Shown in pieces: positions 9,790 to 17,244 of a DNA stretch of 64,000 nucleotides. Every line of letters begins with the position of its first letter. Position 1 is the stretch's first letter. The stretch is from contig WJPL01000003.1 in the NCBI GenBank assembly GCA_009649675.1, positions 584,709-648,708 on the forward strand, written 5' to 3'. The DNA comes from Alphaproteobacteria bacterium HT1-32 (GTDB lineage Bacteria > Pseudomonadota > Alphaproteobacteria > Rhodospirillales > HT1-32). The notes beneath the pieces are model-generated. The model saw only the letters and a program-made list of their open reading frames with translations. It searched no databases and was not told the origin of the DNA. The translations under genes and the position numbers were made by a program.

Positions 9790-10461
9790 ATGACTGACCG
9801 CCTCATTCTGCTGACCGGACCGGAGGAAATGCCGGTCCTGTCGGCCCGGCTGTCAGACCTGAACCCGGACCTTCTGATCTCGACAGCCTTGGACCTCCCG
9901 TCCCTCGAGGCCGCTTTCCAGCAACCGGCAACCCGTCGCCGCCTGATCGCCTTTTCAACCGGCATCATTGTCCCCGCCCGTCTGCTGGCTCTCTGTGATC
10001 GCGGTGCCATCAACTTCCATCCGGGAACCCCGGAGTATCCCGGCAACCAGATCGCGGCCTTTGCCGCCTATGACGGTGCCACCGAATTTGGTGCAACAGC
10101 CCACTTCATGGCACGGGAGGTCGATAGCGGCCCCATCATATCAGTCCGTCGGGAAGCCATGCCGCCGGGCGGAACACGCACCGACTACGCCCTCACCGGA
10201 TATAAGAATCTTGTTTTTCTTTTTAATGATCTAGAGGGAAAACTTGCCAGATTAAATGAAGAAATAACCCCGAATGGCGAGGTCTGGTCCGGGCCTGTCT
10301 GGAAACTGTCCGATCTGGACCGGATGCGGAGATTGCCCCGCGACGTTGACGCGGGAGAGCTCGCCCGGCGGCTGCGCGGATTTGAAGACAGCGAGCCGGG
10401 ATCCCTGCATGTCGATCTGTTCGGTTTCCGGTTCCGTATCTGCCCGGACAACAACAGCTGA
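9790..10461 (+). CDS. Small formyltransferase-like protein (methionyl-tRNA formyltransferase fold, N-terminal domain only)
   Basis: The 223-residue protein carries the catalytic trio of the 10-formyltetrahydrofolate-dependent formyltransferase fold: N75 and H77 in INFHPG and D112 in VDSGPI. The first strand is atypical and lacks the usual opening seen in Fmt. The C-terminal OB-like domain of Fmt is absent, so it is not the housekeeping initiator-tRNA enzyme. It begins 14 bp after phaC and has an AAGG 6 nt before the ATG, so co-transcription is likely. The acceptor is unknown; a sugar-nucleotide amine or small-molecule amine is possible. The family is clear and the role is not. Confidence 0.75.
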   Translation: MTDRLILLTGPEEMPVLSARLSDLNPDLLISTALDLPSLEAAFQQPATRRRLIAFSTGIIVPARLLALCDRGAINFHPGTPEYPGNQIAAFAAYDGATEFGATAHFMAREVDSGPIISVRREAMPPGGTRTDYALTGYKNLVFLFNDLEGKLARLNEEITPNGEVWSGPVWKLSDLDRMRRLPRDVDAGELARRLRGFEDSEPGSLHVDLFGFRFRICPDNNS

Positions 10462-10492
10462 CCGCACGCGATTCCGGATGCTCGCACCCGGC

Positions 10493-11896
10493 TTAAATCC
10501 GGTATCCCATCCGCAGGCCACCCCAGTGCCGACCCTGAACAAGTATCGGAGCCGAGAGGTCTTTCATCAGCACAAACTCTCCTCCCCCCATATCCCGGCG
10601 ATAGGTCTGCAACAGAAATGGTTTCTGGTTCTGACCGGCGGCAAGGCCTGTCCGGTCGTCAAACAACCGGCGGTTCCGGCTGTTTGCATTGTTCCAGACC
10701 GGGTCACTGCCCTGCGGCTGGGAGAATTTGATGTTATGGGTCGGCAGAAAGCCGTTGCGGTCTACCGCTGCGCAAAACACGACTTTCTCATCAAGCTCCA
10801 GAAGACGTTCCTGCACATCAGGGCAGATTTCATCCGTTAACGGCACGAATGGTGTCATCTGCTGCAGGGGATCGGTATCCGGAATGGCGACATAGTCTTC
10901 GCTGAACAGATCCTCGATCGAAATCCGCCCCGCCTCAACAGCAGCCTCGAACGCTTCCGCGAGTTCTGCCGCACCAGCCTGAACCGCCTCAATGAACTTC
11001 GTATCCGCTGTCCGGAAGCCGCTATTGGCAATCAGACCAATCAAGTCCTCGTTACGGGCCAGCAACGAGCCGAGACGCTGATCCGCCGACTGCAGGTCGG
11101 TACTGGCCTGCTGCACACCACTGCTGACATCATGGATCCGCTGCTCAAACGCCTGACACTGTTGCAGGGATGTTGCCGCATGGCCTGAAATCTCGGCGGC
11201 CTTCTCGCTCAGTCCGCGGATCGCATTGTCAAAACCGCCAACTGTCGAGTTGATGACCGTGACGCCATTTGAAACGTCACCAGCCAGCCCGACAGCCCCG
11301 CTTGAGCTGTCCATCAGATGAGCAATGTTGTCCGACAGACCCTTCACCGTCTCATCAATGCTGCCGGTTGCCTGCGCTGTCTGGCCTGCCAGCGTTTTCA
11401 CCTCGCCCGCAACCACGGCAAAACCTTTGCCGGCGTCGCCGGCCCGGGCGGCCTCGATGGTTGCATTGAGGGCAAGAAGGTTGGTCTGGCTGGCGATACC
11501 CTGAATATCGCGGGAAATCCTCGCCACGCCCGACAATGAAGCTTCCAGCCCGGCGAGACGTTCCTCGATACCGCTAACCGATCCGACCAGTTCGGCAATA
11601 CTGCTGATCGCAGTATCAACAGTCTGCCGGGATTGTGTCATTTCGGCACCGACATTGCGGGTAACCTCATTTGACTGATCACCGGCGTCAGCAATCGTCT
11701 GCACACTTTCCGCCATTGATTGTGCAAGGCTTGTCAGTTCTGCGAACAATTCTGCCTGATGCGCAACAAACCGGGTGACCGCATCAACGTTGCCAGCGAC
11801 ATCCGCAATCTCCAGTGCCAGTTCCTGCGCCATAGCCAGAACATTCGATGCAAACGCATCCGGATCTGAAGGTTTGTGCTGATCTTCGTTTTCCAT
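10493..11896 (-). CDS. Cytosolic methyl-accepting chemotaxis protein with a C-terminal sensor-like domain
   Basis: The 467-residue protein has no transmembrane segment or signal peptide. Residues about 1-120 are helical coiled coil. The signalling hairpin tip follows, with [20 protein letters not shown] and [13 protein letters not shown], the region that contacts CheA and CheW. The last 130 residues form a separate domain with conserved-looking [21 protein letters not shown] and [11 protein letters not shown] motifs. I have a memory of this module at the end of other alphaproteobacterial receptors, and it may be Cache-like, but I cannot name it securely. GGAGG precedes the ATG. It stands alone with no che genes nearby, convergent with the phaC pair. 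Confidence 0.88.
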   Translation of the reverse strand: MENEDQHKPSDPDAFASNVLAMAQELALEIADVAGNVDAVTRFVAHQAELFAELTSLAQSMAESVQTIADAGDQSNEVTRNVGAEMTQSRQTVDTAISSIAELVGSVSGIEERLAGLEASLSGVARISRDIQGIASQTNLLALNATIEAARAGDAGKGFAVVAGEVKTLAGQTAQATGSIDETVKGLSDNIAHLMDSSSGAVGLAGDVSNGVTVINSTVGGFDNAIRGLSEKAAEISGHAATSLQQCQAFEQRIHDVSSGVQQASTDLQSADQRLGSLLARNEDLIGLIANSGFRTADTKFIEAVQAGAAELAEAFEAAVEAGRISIEDLFSEDYVAIPDTDPLQQMTPFVPLTDEICPDVQERLLELDEKVVFCAAVDRNGFLPTHNIKFSQPQGSDPVWNNANSRNRRLFDDRTGLAAGQNQKPFLLQTYRRDMGGGEFVLMKDLSAPILVQGRHWGGLRMGYRI

Positions 11897-11990
11897 ACCT
11901 GCCCTCCTCCCTGACTTCTTTTTTATGAGTTTTCAGGTGAAGGCCGCAACAAGCAATGATTTTGCGCAGAAAACGCTGAATAACAGCCGT

Positions 11991-13394
11991 TCAAAGCAGG
12001 AAAAAAGCAGCCATTCCGAGGAAACTGAAGAAACCGAGAACATCTGTGACCGTGGTCAGGAAAACACTCGATGCAATTGCCGGATCAATTTTGAGGCGCT
12101 CCAGAACAACCGGGATACCGACACCGAACAACCCGGCAATCAGCATATTCATGATCATGGCAATACCGATGATCAGGGCCAGCGGCAGGCTGCTGAACCA
12201 GAACCAGGCAATGATACCGGTAAGGATGGCGAACAGAATTCCGTTGATACCGCCGACCAGAACTTCCTTGCCGACAATCCGCATGGCATTTGTCGATGTC
12301 AGTTCACGGGTTGCCAGCGCCCTCACCGCCACCGTCAGGGTCTGGGTGCCCGCATTGCCGCCCATCGAGGCAACAATGGGCATCAGGACAGCCAGTGCCA
12401 CGATCTGTTCAATTGTCGCGTCGAACATGCCAATCACCATCGAGGCAAGGATCGCCGTGCCCAGATTGACCAGCAGCCATGTGAAGCGGGATTTCGTTGT
12501 GTCGATGACCGCATGATACAAGTCATCCTCGGCCACACCACCAAGGCGCATCAGATCTTCTTCGGCTTCTTCATCAATAACGTCGACCACATCATCAATG
12601 TGAATAACACCGACCATCGCGCCATTTTCATCCACCACCGGAGCTGATGTCAGATCCTGCTGACGGAAGATAAAGGCAACCTCCTCCTGATCGAGATCGG
12701 CTGCGATGGTATTGATATCTTTCTCCATGATCTCGGTCAGGTCGACCTGGCGAACCGTCCGCAGCATCCGGCTCAGGGGAATTGTGCCAATCGGCCGCTC
12801 ATCCGCATCAAGGATAAAAACGTCATAAAAATCGTCAGGCAGGTCAGAGCTGTTGCGGGCAAAATCGATCACCTGACCGACCGTCCATGTCGATGAGACC
12901 GCAACATAATCATGCTGCATCAGGCGCCCGGCGGAATGCTCGGGGAAAGCAAGCGCCCGCTCAATATCGAGCCGGTCTTCCATCGGAACCGAGTCGAGCA
13001 CCTCGCGCTGCTCGTCCTCATCGAGATCTTCGATCAGATAAAGCGCGTCATCGGTGTCCAGTTCCGACATCGCTGCAGCGATTTCGTGATTTTCCCACTC
13101 ATCAAGAATGGAGTCGCGCACACGCTCGTCGAGTTCGGTCAGGACGAACGGGTCCATTTCCGACTTGATACCATCGACAAGCTGCAGACGATCGTCTACC
13201 GACAGGCGTTCGAGCAAATCCGCAAGGTCGGAATAATGCAGGTCAAAAATTTGCGGAGAAATCTCGTCAATGACGCCATCTTCCAGCGCATCTTCAACCT
13301 TGCGAACAAATTCGTCGCTCAGTCCGAATGCAGCCGCATCCGCCAGATCTTCTGTTTCTGTAGGATTTTCGGGAGTCTGAAGCTGGTCGCTCAT
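11991..13394 (-). CDS. mgtE: Magnesium channel/transporter MgtE
   Basis: MgtE is an inner-membrane Mg2+ channel gated by cytosolic Mg2+. The 467-residue protein has the acidic N domain (about 40-160), a pair of CBS domains (about 165-290, with HSAGRLM and DDVVDVIDEEAEEDL) and five C-terminal membrane helices ending in FLTTVTDVLGFFSFLGMAAF. The ATG at 13392-13394 is chosen because AGGGAG lies 8 nt upstream. A longer frame to 13532 would run through a terminator and tRNA-Leu and has unrelated composition. It may be the only Mg2+ importer here, but none other could be seen in this window to compare. Confidence 0.96.
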   Translation of the reverse strand: MSDQLQTPENPTETEDLADAAAFGLSDEFVRKVEDALEDGVIDEISPQIFDLHYSDLADLLERLSVDDRLQLVDGIKSEMDPFVLTELDERVRDSILDEWENHEIAAAMSELDTDDALYLIEDLDEDEQREVLDSVPMEDRLDIERALAFPEHSAGRLMQHDYVAVSSTWTVGQVIDFARNSSDLPDDFYDVFILDADERPIGTIPLSRMLRTVRQVDLTEIMEKDINTIAADLDQEEVAFIFRQQDLTSAPVVDENGAMVGVIHIDDVVDVIDEEAEEDLMRLGGVAEDDLYHAVIDTTKSRFTWLLVNLGTAILASMVIGMFDATIEQIVALAVLMPIVASMGGNAGTQTLTVAVRALATRELTSTNAMRIVGKEVLVGGINGILFAILTGIIAWFWFSSLPLALIIGIAMIMNMLIAGLFGVGIPVVLERLKIDPAIASSVFLTTVTDVLGFFSFLGMAAFFLL

Positions 13395-13439
13395 AACAAA
13401 TCTCCCTGTGGTTTTGCTGCATCGGCATCGGCCAAAACC

Positions 13440-13470
13440 AAAAAAAGCCCGGAAACCCGGACCTTTTTTA
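13440..13470 (-). terminator. Intrinsic terminator downstream of tRNA-Leu
   Basis: On the minus strand an A/T-flanked hairpin with a CCGG...CCGG core (13449-13460) and six to seven T after it lies 8 nt beyond the tRNA-Leu 3' end. The A and T runs pair with each other, so it could also act on the other strand. It separates the tRNA from mgtE, whose promoter must then lie in the roughly 45 bp before its ATG. Confidence 0.75.
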
Positions 13471-13477
13471 TCCAATC

Positions 13478-13564
13478 TGGTGCGGTCGAGAAGACTCGAA
13501 CTTCCACCCGTGTTACCGGACAGCGACCTCAACGCTGCGCGTCTACCAATTCCGCCACGACCGC
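13478..13564 (-). tRNA. tRNA-Leu (anticodon GAG)
   Basis: A class II tRNA of 87 nt on the minus strand. Acceptor GCGGTCG pairs with CGACCGC, the discriminator is A, and CCA is encoded at 13478-13480. The anticodon stem CAGCG/CGCTG encloses TTGAGGT, giving anticodon GAG. A long variable arm (TGTCCGGTAACACGGGT region) and a GTTCGAGTC T-loop are present. Confidence 0.96.
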
Positions 13565-13605
13565 ACTAGATTGGTGGGCGCAGTGATTAGCAAATCGGAT
13601 ACCCC

Positions 13606-14295
13606 GTGACAAGAACACTCGACACCGAACCCGAATGGATTTTTTCCGACACCCCCGTCGCCTACCCCGACGCCGTCCGTTTCATGGAGGATCGCGTTGC
13701 CGCGATTCACCAGAATGAAGCCCGGGAAGGCATCTGGTTACTGGAACATCCGGCGATCTATACCGCAGGCTCCAGCGCCGACCCGACCGACCTGAAAGAC
13801 CCGGAACGTTTCCCGGTTTTTCAGTCCGGACGTGGCGGGCAGTACACCTATCATGGCCCCGGCCAGCGGATTGCCTATGTCATGCTGAACCTCGGGCAGC
13901 GTGGCCGCGATGTCCGGGCCTTTGTTCATGCGCTGGAAGACTGGGTCATCCAGACACTCTGGACCTTCAATATTACCGGCGAACGCCGGGAGGGCCGGGT
14001 TGGAATCTGGGTCGATCAGGGTCATGGCCGGGAGGCAAAGATAGCAGCCATCGGCGTGCGGCTGCGCAAATGGGTCAGCTATCACGGGATTTCGATCAAC
14101 GTCGATCCGGAACTCGATCATTTCGATGGCATCGTACCCTGCGGCATCAGCCAGCATGGTGTCACTTCCCTGCTCGACCTTGGTGTCACCGCGACGGTTA
14201 CCGACCTTGATAACGCCCTGATGGAGACCTTCCCCGCCGTCTTTGGAAAGCCCTTCCGGTCTGTTCTGCAGGAACCGGATCCCTTCGATATCTGA
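13606..14295 (+). CDS. lipB: Lipoyl(octanoyl) transferase LipB
   Basis: LipB moves octanoyl from acyl carrier protein to lipoyl domains of 2-oxoacid dehydrogenases and the glycine cleavage H protein, the first step of lipoate synthesis. The 229-residue protein has the family signature [13 protein letters not shown] (75-87), the catalytic Lys145 (AKIAAIGVR) and the acyl-accepting Cys179 in VPCGIS. The start is GTG at 13606; an upstream start would run into the tRNA-Leu promoter region. It lies 41 bp from the tRNA-Leu 5' end, transcribed divergently. lipA is not in the window. Confidence 0.96.
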   Translation: MTRTLDTEPEWIFSDTPVAYPDAVRFMEDRVAAIHQNEAREGIWLLEHPAIYTAGSSADPTDLKDPERFPVFQSGRGGQYTYHGPGQRIAYVMLNLGQRGRDVRAFVHALEDWVIQTLWTFNITGERREGRVGIWVDQGHGREAKIAAIGVRLRKWVSYHGISINVDPELDHFDGIVPCGISQHGVTSLLDLGVTATVTDLDNALMETFPAVFGKPFRSVLQEPDPFDI

Positions 14296-14336
14296 GCCTG
14301 CCCGTTACCGGTTGCCGCAAACCAGCCCCTTCAGGC

Positions 14337-14366
14337 TTGGCGGGCCGGACAAAACCGCCGTACACT
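14337..14366 (+). promoter_or_regulatory. Candidate promoter for the tandem GGDEF genes
   Basis: TTGGCG (14337-14342) and TACACT (14361-14366) are separated by 18 bp, each matching four of six consensus positions. The predicted start, near 14373, leaves a leader of about 20 nt before the ATG at 14394. The match is fair and the position good; it is not proven. Confidence 0.4.
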
Positions 14367-14393
14367 GGCGCGGTGACAAACAATGGATGATGC

Positions 14394-15404
14394 ATGTCTG
14401 GCAAAGACGAAATGATTACGCTTTCCGTGCCGACACAGCTGAGACAGCCTGATCAGCAGGAAAGTACCGTCATACAGGCACCGATCATTGCAGATGCGCG
14501 GGCCGAGAACCTGTCCCGTGCTGCCGAGGTTCATACCAGTCTGGAGCAGCTTGAGCAGGCCGTCGATGATGAGGAAAACTGGCTGCAGGAGCTGTTCAGG
14601 GCAATGCTGTGCCGGACCCGCGTCAATTTGCGCGAGCTGTCGGAAGACGCCTATCTGCACAGCCCTTTCGGACGCTGGTACTACAGCAACGCGGACAGTC
14701 TTTTTACACAAAACCCGCTGTTCAAACCGATTGGCAACATTCATCGGGTAATCCGCTCGGAAGCCAGCCGGCTGGAAGCCCTGACGCGCGATGGTCAACT
14801 GGTGAGCCCCGGCGAATTTGAACGTTTTCAGAAGGCCATTGCAGAGTTTCGGCGCAACATACGGCGGATGGAACAGGGAATTGAGCGCCAGTTCGCTCAT
14901 CTTGATCCGGCCACCGGCGTTCACCGGCCGGAAGGCATGATTTCCCAACTGCAGATCGAACGCGACCGTGCCCGCCGGACAAAAGTCCCCTGTGTCGTCG
15001 CTCTTGCCCAGATTGATGATTATCAGGAGTTGCTGGAGGATTGCGGCCCTGCCAGCGCCGATGAGGCAATGCAGAGCATGTCGCTGGTCTTTGCCAAAAG
15101 CCTGCGCCCCTACGACATGCTGACCCGCCTGATGGAAGATCGTTTTCTGTTCTGCCTGCCCGGCGCACAGCCTAAGGATGCCAGCAGCGTCTTCGACCGG
15201 TTGCGGGTTCAGATCGCCGGCAATCTGATGGAATTCGACAGCGGTGCCTTGCGCACCCTCACCATTTCCGTGGGTGTTGTCGAACTGGATAATGAAGCAT
15301 CAATAGAAACAACCCTCGCCCGTGTCGCCAAGGCCCTCTATGCCGCCAGTCACCATGATGACGACCGTGTTATCATCTACAGCCCTGACCTCGACGGTGT
15401 CTGA
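14394..15404 (+). CDS. Degenerate GGDEF-domain protein with a DgcZ-like N-terminal domain, probable c-di-GMP receptor
   Basis: The 336-residue protein has no membrane segment. Residues about 50-165 resemble the CZB domain of E. coli DgcZ in layout (ENWL, PFGRWYY, NIHRVIR). By my alignment, the four zinc-ligand positions read E60, S90, H117 and R121, so zinc binding is doubtful. Residues about 170-330 are a GGDEF domain whose catalytic signature has become MEDRF (247-251), so cyclase activity is not expected. The allosteric RxxD motif is intact (R238-P-Y-D241), exactly five residues before the signature. It lies 33 bp before an intact paralogue. Role as a c-di-GMP sensor is inferred. Confidence 0.75.
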   Translation: MSGKDEMITLSVPTQLRQPDQQESTVIQAPIIADARAENLSRAAEVHTSLEQLEQAVDDEENWLQELFRAMLCRTRVNLRELSEDAYLHSPFGRWYYSNADSLFTQNPLFKPIGNIHRVIRSEASRLEALTRDGQLVSPGEFERFQKAIAEFRRNIRRMEQGIERQFAHLDPATGVHRPEGMISQLQIERDRARRTKVPCVVALAQIDDYQELLEDCGPASADEAMQSMSLVFAKSLRPYDMLTRLMEDRFLFCLPGAQPKDASSVFDRLRVQIAGNLMEFDSGALRTLTISVGVVELDNEASIETTLARVAKALYAASHHDDDRVIIYSPDLDGV

Positions 15405-15437
15405 GTATCCCTTGCCCTCCCGCTCCGGAACAATTTC

Positions 15438-16313
15438 ATGACAAATGATTATGCCGGGGATCTGCTCGACGCCCTTGATACGGCAATCAATGAGCACATG
15501 GCCTGGACACTGGACTGGTTCCGGGCCGCGCTTGCCGGCTCCGGCTTCGACAGCAGCGATCTGAGTGATTCGGCAGAAGAAACCGACAGTTTCAGCCGGT
15601 GGATAAGCCATAACAGCTCATCCCCTCTGCTCGATCAGCCCGCCTTTCATGCCCTCGTGCAACTGCATCAGGATGCCCGGACAGCCGGACGGGACCTTGC
15701 CCGGCGTATTGAAGCCGGTCAGGAGGTTGGTGCCTACGAGCTGGCTGCATTCAGCGACCAGCTACAGCAGTTTCATGTCTCCGCCCGACGGCTTGAGAAA
15801 GCCTTCGGGGCTGCTGCCAGCGAACTCGATACGCTGACCGGCCTGTATAACCGCACGGCAATGCGCCGGGAACTGGAGCGCGAGCGGGAACGCAGTCTGC
15901 GAACCGGTCTGCCCTGCACCATTGCCCTGGCCGATCTTGATCACTTCAAGGCCATCAATGATGATCACGGCCATGCAGCCGGAGATCGCGTGCTGCAAAT
16001 GGCGGCAGAAATATTCAGCCAGAATGTTCGTCCTTTCGACCATGTCTTCCGTTATGGCGGAGAGGAATTTCTGATCTGCCTGCCGAATGCCGATCTGGAA
16101 CAGGCAGATATCGTCCTGGAACGGGTTCGTACCGCGCTGGCAGCCATTTTGGTGGATATTGGCGAAGCCGACCCGATCAGTGTTACCGCCTCATTCGGTG
16201 CCGCTCCGACATGCTCGGATATCGATCTGAATGAGACGATTGAACTGGCGGACAAGGCGCTCTACCAGGCAAAAGAAACAGGCCGCAACCGGGTCGAAAT
16301 CTCAAAAGGCTGA
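15438..16313 (+). CDS. Diguanylate cyclase with a DgcZ-like N-terminal domain
   Basis: The 291-residue cytosolic protein ends in a complete GGDEF domain (about 130-290), with DTLTGLYNR, metal-binding ADLDHFK, substrate motif GGEEF (207-211) and an inhibitory-site RPFD (198-201) five residues before it. It should make c-di-GMP from two GTP and be product-inhibited. Residues 10-125 follow the CZB domain of DgcZ closely (H20 in INEHMAW, SFSRWISH, QLHQDARTAGRDL). Against the DgcZ ligands, H20 and H77 are kept, while the Cys position is D50 and the last His is R81. Zinc control may therefore be changed or lost. It is probably co-transcribed with the degenerate paralogue. Confidence 0.9.
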   Translation: MTNDYAGDLLDALDTAINEHMAWTLDWFRAALAGSGFDSSDLSDSAEETDSFSRWISHNSSSPLLDQPAFHALVQLHQDARTAGRDLARRIEAGQEVGAYELAAFSDQLQQFHVSARRLEKAFGAAASELDTLTGLYNRTAMRRELERERERSLRTGLPCTIALADLDHFKAINDDHGHAAGDRVLQMAAEIFSQNVRPFDHVFRYGGEEFLICLPNADLEQADIVLERVRTALAAILVDIGEADPISVTASFGAAPTCSDIDLNETIELADKALYQAKETGRNRVEISKG

Positions 16314-16315
16314 AA

Positions 16316-16603
16316 CTACACAGTCGGCAGGCGCTGAAAGCCCTCCAGCGCCGGGGCAGCCGTCTGCTCGGTTACCGCAACATCCATAACACGGGCCATT
16401 AAAGGGCCTTTGAAACAATGCGCGATCAGATCGTCGACCTTGTCGCCCGGACCCTGTACAAGCGCCTCTACGCTACCGTCAGCCCGATTACGCACCCATC
16501 CCACCAGTTTCCGCTGTTCCGCCTCTGTAGCAAGCCACCAGCGATACCCTACGCCCTGCACCCTGCCCTCAATCCGAACCTGAACAGCACGTATCCCGGA
16601 CAT
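16316..16603 (-). CDS. acyP: Acylphosphatase
   Basis: Acylphosphatases hydrolyse the carboxyl-phosphate bond of acyl phosphates. The 95-residue protein shows the phosphate-binding loop GRVQGVGYR with catalytic Arg21 and the catalytic Asn39 in WVRNRADGSVEA, and has the family's usual length. The start is the ATG at 16601-16603, which overlaps the lysE-family stop by one base (TGATG). A longer frame upstream lies inside that gene. It ends only 2 bp from the convergent diguanylate cyclase gene, so the two mRNAs may overlap at their 3' ends. Confidence 0.93.
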   Translation of the reverse strand: MSGIRAVQVRIEGRVQGVGYRWWLATEAEQRKLVGWVRNRADGSVEALVQGPGDKVDDLIAHCFKGPLMARVMDVAVTEQTAAPALEGFQRLPTV

Positions 16604-17232
16604 CAGGCCAGTTCCCCTGCAATCAGCCATCCAGCTACCGTAAACATGATCAGTGCTACCAGCCCGTCCAGCAATCGCTGTGCCATGCCTGTGCGCATCA
16701 TCGGGGCCGCCAGAAAGGCGCCATAGCCAATGGCATAAAACCAGATAACCGACGCCAGCATCGCCCCCGCCGCAAACCACAGGCGGGATGCCGTTTCATA
16801 CTGGGCGGCGATTCCCCCAAGCAGCACAACCGTATCCAGATAAACATGCGGATTCAGCAGCGAAACCGACAAGGTCGTGGCAATGGCGGCTGCCAGCCCG
16901 TGTCCCGTATCCTCTGAGGCATCCCAGTTGAAATCCGGCGGGTTCAGAAGCGCACGAACAGCCATCGCACCATAAACCACCAGAAATGCCGCCCCGCCCC
17001 AGGCCGCGGCACTGCTCAGCCAGGGCCGGGCTGCTATGAAAGCACCGAGACCACCGGCCCCGGCAGCAATCAGCACCACGTCGCAGAGGATACAGATCGT
17101 GGCGACCGCAAACAGGTTCCGGCGGCGTAATCCGGCCCGGATGACATGGGCATTCTGTGCACCGATGGCGATAATCAGCCCGGCACCGACGGCGAAGCCC
17201 GCAGCTGTCGCGCTCCAGTCGATGCTGTTCAT
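16603..17232 (-). CDS. LysE/ArgO-family amino-acid exporter
   Basis: A 209-residue inner-membrane protein with about six hydrophobic helices. It carries the LysE-family N-terminal signature GLIIAIGAQNAHVIRAGL, and the SLLNPHVYLDTVV motif in the second half, both typical of basic amino-acid exporters such as ArgO and LysE. It probably exports lysine or arginine. It lies 12 bp downstream of pccA and overlaps acyP by one base, so it may ride on the pcc transcript. No LysG/ArgP-type regulator is adjacent. Confidence 0.88.
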   Translation of the reverse strand: MNSIDWSATAAGFAVGAGLIIAIGAQNAHVIRAGLRRRNLFAVATICILCDVVLIAAGAGGLGAFIAARPWLSSAAAWGGAAFLVVYGAMAVRALLNPPDFNWDASEDTGHGLAAAIATTLSVSLLNPHVYLDTVVLLGGIAAQYETASRLWFAAGAMLASVIWFYAIGYGAFLAAPMMRTGMAQRLLDGLVALIMFTVAGWLIAGELA

Positions 17233-17244
17233 AACAGAACCGGT

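Noticed and set aside
13395..13532. N-terminal extension of mgtE
   Set aside because: It reads through a terminator and part of tRNA-Leu; the ATG at 13394 has a good Shine-Dalgarno.
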